This document shows positions 58,101-61,085 of a stretch of 64,000 bases of DNA, piece after piece. The notes under the pieces were generated by a model, which searched no databases, had not been told where the DNA came from, and was given only the letters and a program-made list of their open reading frames with translations. Source of the stretch: Strigamia acuminata (lineage: Eukaryota; Arthropoda; Chilopoda; Geophilomorpha; Linotaeniidae); contig OX442320.1 in NCBI GenBank assembly GCA_949358305.1, positions 2,296,501 through 2,360,500 on the forward strand, read 5' to 3'. The position numbers were made by a program, and so were the translations under genes. The stretch's first letter is position 1. Each line of letters opens with the position of its first letter.

Positions 58101-60278
58101 CATAGATGGCGCTGACAGACGCTAGTCGTCATCACCATGTGACTGGACCGATTAATTGGTGAATGGGGATTATAGGACTTTTCCTATAAAACCACCCGCT
58201 TTTGGACAGAGCTCTCTCTTCTCTCTAGACTTCAACAGGTAACTATCAACAACACCCGCCCTTTTCTAAAGAGTCTGATGTCGCCCGATACTGGGTACGG
58301 CTGAAGACTATAAACTGTTTGATTTGAAGTTGAATTGATTTTTAAAGGTGTTAGGGGCCGTCCATAAATTACGTAACGCCTGGAGGGGGGGAGGGGGTTT
58401 CAAATTTTGTTACGGGTTGTTACGACGGGGAGGGGGGGGGTCTTAATAATGTTACGTAACAAAATTTATTTTAACATTTTTGAAATTTTTTGAAATTTTT
58501 TGAAATTTTTTGAAATTTTTTGAAATTTTTTGAAATTTTTTGAAATTTTTTTAAATTTTTTTAAATTTTTTTAAATTTTTTGAAATTTTTTTTAATTTTT
58601 TGTGAAAATTTTTAAATTTTTTTAAAAATTTTTGTAAAATAATTTAAATTTGTGTAAAATTTTATAGTACGTATAAGCTTGTATCAAATTTTTTTTTTTT
58701 GGGGGGGGGGGTAGTGAGTTTTGTTACGTAATATTAATATTCTAGGGGGGGTTTGTGGATTTGTTACGACCTTGTTACAAGGGGGGGGAGGGGGTCTAAA
58801 AATCGTAAAATCAGCGTTACGTAATTTATGGACGGCCCCTTATACAGTGTTGAAATTCATTTGTAATGATTGGAAATGTCAATGCCAACTCATCCAAGTT
58901 TTGTTAATGATAATGTGATAATAAATAAAGCATTTGTAATTGTTTAACCAAATGTAATTTGATTAAAAGAATCGAACAGACACATTGTCTGTCCGGTTAA
59001 TAAAAGGAAACCCATTAAACCTTAAAAACTTGACTCTTCTTAATTTCATTTCAATCACTCATGATTCTCTCTCTTAGCTGAAGAAAACAGGTTAGGTGGA
59101 ACTTGGATTGGCACCCAGGATCCACGTAACAATACGAATAGAATCATAGAAGTTATTTTGTTTGATTAAATTTAGTTTGTTCAGTTTGCATGGAGAAATA
59201 ATCATGTAATTGATAATCTAAATGCAAATAGTTTCTCGCGCATATAATTACTTCACATTCATTCTTAAGTTCCTACCCCTCTGATCATGAATTAATATGT
59301 TCTAACTGACATGTGATCAGAGGTTACCTGTGTGATTGCTTTGATCTAAACCGACATTTCTCCACTGTATCACCAACTCTCTTCTAACCAGACACCACCC
59401 AGGATCTGCCCAGTATCCTGGCCGTGGCTATACCGAGGGACTGTTCTCATAACAACGCCTTCTTCGCTTTTCTTTGCGCCTAACCCGGCGCCATTACATC
59501 TTCTACAAACCAGTATTCGCGCAACATTGTGCATCTTTTTTATATTCATGCCTTGTGTACAGTCGTGGACAAAAACGCTTTGAACTGCTCATTCTTACCA
59601 ATAACCTTTACCAATTTATTCTTGATGTTCAATTCCAACAAATCCTTTTTAATACAATGTAATTCAATTGGGTGGTTGCTAAGCAAGAGAACTTAGCAAC
59701 CACACCCGGTTCCGACATGTGAATAAAACAAATAAAAAAACAAGCACAAATCTGTGAGAAACATTATTCAAACAAATCAATAAGTACAAGCAGAACGGGC
59801 TAATTTCACATGCCTATCAGTTTATAAAACTAACACGTTGTATGTTTTCTTCACGCATCCACTTCAATCCTTCGATATTCATCAGTGAGAGATTGAGTGG
59901 GAGAGAAGAGAATGCGTGGGCGAGAAAATGAGTGAGGAGAAAATGCTGCTTCACCCTCCTGGCGCAGGGTGAACACAGGGGATTGATCGAAATTGTTTTC
60001 CATCGTGGCATTGTTGTTGTCACATCGAGAGTGGTGGTTGAACGGTCGACCTAGACGTAGTTCTACGTCTAAAGTTCATTTCCACTGCCTCCAATCTTAT
60101 TATTTGTGACTCAAATTTAAATCCTGAACTCAATACCTTTATTCCGTTTCTGTCCAGCAACGCAATCGCATCTTGGCGCAACAATTTGGATGTTATCTCT
60201 CAGCTTCTGCAACCGATCTCTCGGCGGATCCGTCGCAGCCGCATCCGCTTCCGCTTCCACCATTCTTTCGTCGGACAT
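25119..60278 (-). CDS. Tet: TET 5-methylcytosine dioxygenase, compact form
   Basis: Seven exons, read right to left: 60278-60137, 56480-56405, 56340-56247, 56186-55978, 26151-26004, 25931-25704, 25646-25119. They total 1425 nt, 474 residues, in phase. The Cys-rich region ([67 protein letters not shown]) leads into the double-stranded beta-helix. Fe(II) ligands are His and Asp in CAHAHRD and His in [11 protein letters not shown]; the 2-oxoglutarate Arg is in [18 protein letters not shown] enzymes oxidise 5mC to 5hmC in nuclear DNA. The low-complexity insert of vertebrate TETs is short here and no CXXC finger is visible. The start at 60278 is the first Met of its exon; unseen upstream exons are possible. 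A 57-bp stop-free intron (25647-25703) must be removed. Intron 26152-55977 contains the transposon nest. Confidence 0.88.
26174..26993 (-). repeat. 3' LTR of the gypsy element
   Basis: 820 bp, near-identical to 55099-55918; TG...CA ends; flanked on the left by AAGT. A minus-strand AATAAA (plus TTTATT) near 26292-26297 is a candidate polyadenylation signal in TET orientation. Confidence 0.95.
26994..27010 (-). other. Polypurine tract of the gypsy element
   Basis: Minus-strand AAGCTGGGGGAGGGACG abuts the 3' LTR, the expected position for plus-strand priming. Confidence 0.75.
27030..30493 (-). CDS. Third ORF of the gypsy element, unknown function, spliced
   Basis: The main exon 29834-27030 encodes 934 residues and its reading begins at an acceptor (AATGCTTCAG). 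A 117-nt exon 30493-30377 starts with ATG, encodes 39 residues ([10 protein letters not shown]...EPEQPQ) and ends at a donor (CAG/GTAACA). The join is in phase, giving 973 residues. Translation from ATGs just upstream of the acceptor (29852, 29843) is an alternative. The protein is Pro/Ser/Arg-rich with a basic patch ([13 protein letters not shown]), helical Glu/Arg-rich parts and a Pro-rich C-terminal third. It occupies the place of env but I see no signal peptide, membrane segment or Cys pattern of an envelope protein. I do not recognise a domain. Confidence 0.6.
29835..30376 (-). other. Putative intron upstream of the third ORF
   Basis: 542 bp with donor GTAACA and acceptor CTTCAG in the sense of the element. 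Genomic RNA would keep it and a subgenomic mRNA would lose it. Confidence 0.5.
30494..30894 (-). other. Spacer between pol and the third ORF
   Basis: About 400 bp without a sense ORF. It could hold an internal promoter or an additional splice acceptor for the third ORF; no clear TATA box was seen. Confidence 0.4.
30895..35037 (-). CDS. pol: Gypsy pol polyprotein (protease, reverse transcriptase, RNase H, integrase)
   Basis: The frame is open from the slippery site at 35037-35031 to the stop at 30895, with no obligatory ATG. Domains in order: aspartic protease ([12 protein letters not shown]), RT ([12 protein letters not shown]; catalytic YLDDIIIAS), RNase H ([25 protein letters not shown]), integrase zinc-binding region (HCSRCQAC) and DDE core ([35 protein letters not shown]). 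The order RT-RNase H-integrase identifies Ty3/gypsy. All catalytic motifs are intact, so the enzyme set may be active. The frame is -1 relative to gag and overlaps it by about 35 nt. Confidence 0.93.
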   Translation of the reverse strand, partial: KKLPSAGVVEEIESTSSAKAEEITRKKKFHTGPAGHAILDAQVKDRAQSAPEKEEKVILRGMQVRTEAKTDDSWAELPFDLDVVPQKLRVFHCNVSKSHCETLCMLPVTIENQKLLGLLDSGADRSFISEDLVESLDIEDKMMKVNENVELLTANGYVKPRGVIKITIDWRGGNLSHPFLVLPSHDKVFLLGIDIMAKLKIQPNPITRSWNWISPEGERPIPVVPQKLLDEAQEKEEYERGLRKFVQDYDFVAFALELQRSNMVDTLVEEAALQVNEASLLRRILRKHERILTKTPGRTTEAVHEIELTTDKPIRVPYKGMNPQKRDIVTQMCQDMLDKGIVTEALGEYAMRIVLVMRPGSEPRLCIDYRPLNAITVIDPIQMPSIEAILRELAPFNWVTTMDLSKGYWQVELRPEDKLKTAFYSPIGRLMFNVMPFGLVNAPSTFQKLIESVLGDMLHDFVWAYLDDIIIASDTFEEHIEHIDRVVSRLAKAGLHVHPGKSKFCRKELAFLGYRIGVEGIAIDPEKVRAINGFPAPEDIKGVQRFMGMINFFGRLLPNLAEVAAPVTDLLRTDREFAWTAECEAAFNAIKQMLADVDKMPLPDLNRPFVLHTDASRVGLGAALLQKHTYNGVEQEVPCMFISRKIQGAEKNYTATELECLAVIWAVRKFRDYLEYTNFEVQTDHQALSWLMKLKEPSGRLARWQLELMACDITITYRPGKFNQVADALSRAPASDPHGPDDDGEDDSRLLYCPTPRRIWRLRKANELPVMEPADKTFCGFWTRTYQPAGTTDAKTEAAPPVVQETPKTPLRAFTATIEKKTQYAPPTRLEFIEHQATDAKCQIMTRFLEKGEYPIDMTNPHRRKQFAKEATSYLIDDGLLLKYHPTFQDDLSGAGNAIKVVVPVSLHTRLLWLMHGHPLASHAGIARTLYRVKQIFFWPGARQKITKFIRHCSRCQACRPRDKVARNTMSLGPYAPFDCWSVDLMGPKPTTSNRNMYILVIMDVATRWPELYALAKPSAENIAECLYDVALRFGFPRKLISDNGPQFRSKIYKEFCKKFKMEISNTSTYNPQTNPVERLNKDVKYALTVFTDVHNRWDEYLREIAFSIRSTVSRTRDFSPAFLNFARELRMPWDPRVAEAVNVLDPANPHEYVCRLEQTISDTYQHLMTHIFDLRERVAEKEGELGFTNFKVNDLVWKETHILSNAARGIAAGLADKRDGSYVIVAEHGGNAYQLRRLTDNKNFQSINGRELKPYLPEFRQEIWLEGQTHSGQGGTVVDTFQNNNEIDEGADEDDEFFDVESQPADAPDQAEQAVSEREEAEENTSEKEKTKLEEVNNTATSEMSDQVGADTTREQKRNLRPRKSKNPFIQDGKITGRN
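35001..55003 (-). CDS. gag: Gypsy gag, interrupted by the copia insertion
   Basis: Two parts: 55003-53266 (ATG at 55003) and 36382-35001. Between them lies the copia-type element with a 5-bp target duplication. Both parts are open and in the same frame across the junction; lengths sum to 3120 nt, about 1039 residues, long for a gag. Part one is rich in Glu/Arg/Lys and predicted coiled coil ([18 protein letters not shown]). Part two has a capsid-like region ([34 protein letters not shown]) and a CCHC zinc knuckle ([14 protein letters not shown]). The present locus cannot make intact gag because of the insertion. Apart from it I see no breaks. Confidence 0.85.
35031..35037 (-). other. Probable -1 ribosomal frameshift site, A AAA AAC
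   Basis: Minus-strand GCA AAA AAC in the gag frame contains the classic heptamer A_AAA_AAC, 28 nt before the gag stop (35001-35003). Pol is open in the -1 frame from here on. Slippage would fuse gag to pol. Confidence 0.7.
36388..36923 (+). repeat. 5' LTR of the copia element
   Basis: 536 bp, matches 52730-53265; contains a TATATAA motif near 36594-36600 as a possible TATA box. Confidence 0.94.
36926..36936 (+). other. Primer-binding site of the copia element, initiator tRNA-Met type
   Basis: TGGTAGCAGAG, 2 nt after the 5' LTR, matches the 3' end of initiator tRNA-Met, the usual copia primer. Similarity fades after 11 nt. Confidence 0.65.
36937..37470 (+). repeat. Copia leader with internal duplication
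   Basis: Two related blocks about 160 bp apart share GCCGAAAATTCCGCG then TTTCGCGAATTT at about 36978 and 37140. Non-coding; ends at the TCAT target of the third element. Confidence 0.6.
37471..39372 (+). repeat. 5' LTR of the non-autonomous element
   Basis: 1902 bp. TTATATAAA at 38092-38100 is a good TATA box and AATAAA at 39270-39275 a likely polyadenylation signal, so U3 is about 0.65 kb and R about 1.2 kb or less. Short open frames inside look accidental. Confidence 0.95.
39373..40240 (+). repeat. 235-bp tandem repeats that duplicate the tRNA-Gln primer site
   Basis: Units start at 39371, 39606 and 39841, the first two identical as far as I can see, the third diverging, and a fourth decayed copy from about 40026. 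The first three each begin CACG then TGGAGGTCCCACCGAGATTA, which matches the 3' end of tRNA-Gln (18 of 20). Each unit is bounded by GAGATTAGGT and ACCTAATCTC, perfect 10-bp inverted partners. Confidence 0.88.
40241..42780 (+). other. AT-rich inside of the non-autonomous element
   Basis: No ORF of note. Recurrent GAAAAnT and TTTTCnnnCGAAAA-type motifs give a loosely repetitive texture, which may be very decayed copies of the 235-bp unit. Confidence 0.5.
42785..42985 (+). promoter_or_regulatory. Possible internal promoter of the novel ORF
   Basis: A GC-richer island in AT-rich DNA with a CCAAT box (GCCAATCAG near 42814), a TATTAAAGG motif near 42857 and a TCATTC initiator-like site about 28 bp further. 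It lies 250-350 bp upstream of the ATG at 43133. Confidence 0.35.
43133..44614 (+). CDS. Novel 493-residue ORF in the non-autonomous LTR element
   Basis: ATG at 43133, stop at 44612-44614. No domain recognised. Three related motifs start near residues 41, 150 and 294: Y-C/N-x(5)-L-x(4)-F/Y-x-N-x(2)-E-A-x(2)-Y/F-V, as in [16 protein letters not shown] and [16 protein letters not shown]. Basic, Ser/Gln/Asn-rich linkers separate them ([12 protein letters not shown]). Near the C-terminus is a doubled [10 protein letters not shown] / [10 protein letters not shown] and a strong basic cluster ([10 protein letters not shown]), probably a nuclear or nucleic-acid-binding signal. It is full-length and unbroken in an element lacking all pol functions, so it is likely under selection or very recently active. 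It may be a highly diverged gag-like or captured host protein; I cannot tell. Confidence 0.6.
   Translation: MAQKPLNMIDPKGNNKQTNLNLSSVPLGDQTEKIPDHFTLYCNRHGLDKTKFKNIIEASDYVKARNWRDRTQSQSSHQDPVRNPQTYSRNLVNQDSHTMFQTSSRGSKLEKFKPPNSVDKGEENYKPNNSRPESSLTNQSVVQNKLKLVYNRDQLISVRYANPAEAQRYVASLNLSINLPLSKELGTVNKSFGPPISTQRKDIRTPNKHLQSNNVQQRARSPITNSCLRTYDLSTKKSPQPRQFYLTPISNRKKVKQTFPLKKYYQHDNENDFKPKKESFLTNPREIRYQFEQYCKQYQLNSAEFKNINEAQQFVFRNQYRNQRLKPVPVVNLTEIQQFASGKQPCNIQNNSSQREELRTSKKRFRSPSPAGDEETSSTNQHVQKLTENPGFQSSVPRLRVKYRSPRLLRDFTIPNMGPFHVWFSNEGPIHVWFSRDDLKQKVGSSRSFTLPSEYTVCNCPKKKRRKKSVQQAERSRKFANMRAQYLAKNHVD
45209..47110 (+). repeat. 3' LTR of the non-autonomous element
   Basis: 1902 bp, same as 37471-39372 at every position compared. 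Confidence 0.95.
47519..52528 (+). CDS. gag-pol: Copia gag-pol polyprotein
   Basis: ATG at 47519-47521; 1669 residues. Order: gag, CCHC knuckle ([14 protein letters not shown]), aspartic protease ([12 protein letters not shown]), integrase zinc region ([18 protein letters not shown]) and DDE core ([28 protein letters not shown]), RT ([19 protein letters not shown]), RNase H ([37 protein letters not shown]). Integrase before RT is diagnostic of Ty1/copia. All catalytic motifs are intact; the element probably supplies or supplied active enzymes. A Pro-rich insert separates protease and integrase. Confidence 0.95.
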   Translation: MQKTTETTVSRIPILSVGNYEPWQRAMRMLLKSEGLWRHVTEEKEADHLLTLTDKEKERYMVKKDKALGHIYMYVSEPKRSALDNCDTPKQAWDVLAKAYAPSSRARRAALRSEFLTLHLEPNEEMQDFINRVDHFVRQLADINEVTTADHHAYQYLNRLPPECAQATFAIYHWPDPEFTPTKVAEQLISEYLRLKPMGLHNVHSSSVHSSVKGQQSRKNSRPRRPLSEIKCFNCNEMGHYANKCPHPRREDHNQPPASASFQRSRSKSKKRNKNAAPKPDDTRPRGCSRPTREGTFFASAPQAPARPVAHFMQSNEWIVDCGATDHVSYVRAWFTDFVDIVPFDIELGQGKSKVTGKGNVRLLTRIDDCNCIVNLTNVLFAPNFEANLISVSKIDKTRHHIHFYNGEVNIYQSDIRSSILRAKEKAGLYYVDGLCSTPSVSAVISTPVSTTIPPPIQQPPVLTYVTTEVDFENIPKPKKGKLRQGDITDFRIEMPPIPKQIPNQIVNPIQSQIVPQSTPIQPDPPIQSYSNVLQSIPTTPLPNTPPAIPPPPSNPSKSPKKTIANPATVKDATGLWHSRLGHLHTNAMRLLANNEHVHGMEPGEVKQELACNDCRLAKSIKISHKPDLHPSTTKALDLLHMDVWGPAPATSFGGARFVLTIIDDATRYAWITPLAQKSQVFACFKDFAARDERVANTTIKAIRTDRGGEFMSNEFERYLKDKGIQGQRTNPSSPQMNGTAERINRTMADNIRAIHEETKLPAGLWAELAVTFAYIKNRSPHSRLKNQVPYVLWRERALSLRHLRKIGSKCWVHYTAPGRKKLDPRAWEGYLVGYAVATRGYRIWNPIDNKVTESAHVRIDEHQSYRKSLRSVPNGNNQSFYEPNNEQQRVSFNDTIEYANWSIKPASDDEHSISEDKSVSKSASKSKTPPIPIVHIPPPSTPERQLLELCASTLPTPARGSVSHPITNEEHEQIAEGQDTDDDAEQIEEFAVQPDAEELRPNQSAHVSPETSNASSPGLSPPTSPNRFITLRRKAGPNILQHTMPIFDQGQMSPLPPGATHVAAPSAGKTSFYWRYVGGNTVFRKWIREEHLRKDQQPGSIDIDVYYFPEPGLRLRSRRDVEEFCVMNNLPYDPELFFFGNMEHTLPLIPPARHAAHLCRTEPSSYAEIPKFDDAPKWHEAIGEELGTFKEREIYVEVPKPPNTTILGCKWIFKLKSDATGKITRYRARLVAQGFRQTFGIDYDEVFSPVVNFVLIRLFFCLLVVLRGWKDAHLDVKCAYLYGDLEHKVYMRIPAGATCNHPDNVWLLVKSLYGLHQSGRQWYLKLDEALRTLGFRKMPACNCVYIYGNCAVMLVYVDDIVLFYAADSVLDRIIRLITSKFDIVNLGPITKLLGVEFIREMGRTYISQRAYIAKLITKYGTSTNRLVKVPVTPGTTLVRASTEDLIDFPYRSLIGSLLFLASRTRPDILFSVISLSQFNTCYDNTHIRALLQVLQYVANTIDYRIELSNCASSQLWAYTDASWASDLATSLSFGGYITYIGNVPIGWSCRKQSTVACSTMEAEFLALVECVKETFWLDNIFTEFPILNRLSRPIIYSDALASIQFTSNDVENSKTKHIRVKYHWLREWFTAGCFDLRKVSSEHNVADIFTKWLSSERLQSLISRVFRL
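52730..53265 (+). repeat. 3' LTR of the copia element
   Basis: 536 bp, preceded by a purine tract (GAAAGGGGGAATT) acting as polypurine tract; followed by the GTATG duplication. Confidence 0.94.
55077..55096 (-). other. Primer-binding site of the gypsy element, tRNA-Pro type
   Basis: Minus-strand TGGGGGCCTGTCCGGGATTT, 2 nt after the 5' LTR, differs from the canonical tRNA-Pro site at two adjacent positions. Confidence 0.7.
55099..55918 (-). repeat. 5' LTR of the gypsy element
   Basis: 820 bp, the first transposon sequence met by TET transcripts. Flanked on the right by AAGT, then (AAAT)n to the TET donor at 55977. Confidence 0.95.
56846..57120. repeat. Decayed MITE, GGGGCTGTCCATAAATTAC family
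   Basis: Ends GGGGCTGTCCATAAATTACA and TGTAATTTATGGATGGCCCC are inverted copies flanked by TA. Same family as 58353-58840. In TET intron 1. Confidence 0.8.
57527..57962. repeat. TA-flanked MITE with perfect 27-bp terminal inverted repeats
   Basis: Left end GGACGATTAACCACAGGACT... and right end ...AGTCCTGTGGTTAATCGTCC match perfectly over 27 bp; TA at 57525-57526 and 57963-57964. Inner inverted repeats contain TTTGCGGGCAAATGGCGGA and TCCGCCATTTGCCCGCAAAA. TA targets suggest mobilisation by a Tc1/mariner transposase. Confidence 0.85.
57985..59130 (+). other. Possible LTR or promoter relic, split by a MITE
   Basis: CCTATAAAACC (about 58185) resembles a TATA box, followed by a CT-rich start region, a donor-like CAACAG/GTAACT near 58238, polyadenylation-like AATAAA/AATAAAAG motifs near 58922 and 58998, and TTGGCACCCAGGATCC near 59111 that resembles a primer site. 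No coding capacity. Interpretation tentative. Confidence 0.3.
58353..58840. repeat. MITE, GGGGCCGTCCATAAATTACG family, with internal 10-bp repeats
   Basis: Ends GGGGCCGTCCATAAATTACG and CGTAATTTATGGACGGCCCC are perfect inverted copies. Inside, TTTTGAAATT repeats about ten times (58478-58590) and G-runs flank GTTACGA motifs. Confidence 0.85.
59131..60136. other. Left part of TET intron 1, no gene seen
   Basis: Contains a perfect 12-bp stem (GTGGTTGCTAAG 59672-59683, CTTAGCAACCAC 59692-59703, 8-nt loop). Open frames here have no recognisable content. Confidence 0.5.
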
Positions 60279-60636
60279 CTTAACGGGCGTCTTTATTCGC
60301 AAATTTAACTTTTTCAAAGATTAGGTGTTAATTATAACGAATCTTGTTATTTAATTTCCTAAATTTAAAAATAAATGAATCAATTATCAACACAAAATAT
60401 AAAAACTCAATTTCAAGTCAATTAAACAAACGGATCGACAATGGAGGTAAAAAAATCGTAAGAAAGACCGTCAAAATTTGCGAAATTTGAATCCTTTTTT
60501 CATTCAGTTTGCAAGCAATTTCAAATAAACGCAGTCTGCAGCTGCAGATAATACACGTAGCGCGATCGGGAATTTCAGCAAAACGAAAATTAAATTGTTT
60601 GAAACTTTACTTGTCACGTGCGTTTATTAATTACCG

Positions 60637-60800
60637 GTAAGTTGATTAGTTAAAAATTGCCGTTTTCCTTTTGAAAATGATTAAAAACTCGATAAATAAA
60701 TGAGAAATGTACTGTTTAGCAGCTCCAAATTGATTCCAATGGACGATTTACGCTTCTTTTCCTCGAATTTCGAAAAACTATGCACTTTCAGCTATCGATT
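60637..60800 (-). pseudogene. Decayed fragment of synergin (exon 5 region)
   Basis: It aligns with 23574-23722: CGATAAATAAATGAG, GCTCCAAATTGA, GACGATTT-CGCTT-TTTTCCT and AAACTATGC-CTTTC are shared. Frame and splice sites are lost. It jumps directly to synergin's 5' flank, so exons 1-4 are deleted. Confidence 0.8.
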
Positions 60801-61085
60801 GCTAGAAACAATTGATTTAATTTTTTTTCTTGGGCGATGACATCGGCTTCGTATAACACTCGTCAGATGGCAGAAATGTTCGAGAAATAACAATAAAATC
60901 GCGTGTCACACATTTTATTCAAGTTAAAAATAAAAAAATAAATAAAGAAGAATCTTTTATTCAATTCATAATTAATTAAACTGGCAATTATCTTTTACAT
61001 AAATTATTTTTTACTTTTTGTTCTTAATAAATTATGGCGCTCTCTGGTGGTTTGATTGGCAATTATTGTCATTATTCAATTTTCG
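60801..61085 (+). promoter_or_regulatory. TTI1 promoter (right copy of the divergent promoter)
   Basis: Homologous to 24482-24792 upstream of synergin. It includes GGCGCTCTCTGGTGG about 50 bp before the TTI1 ATG. Confidence 0.55.
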
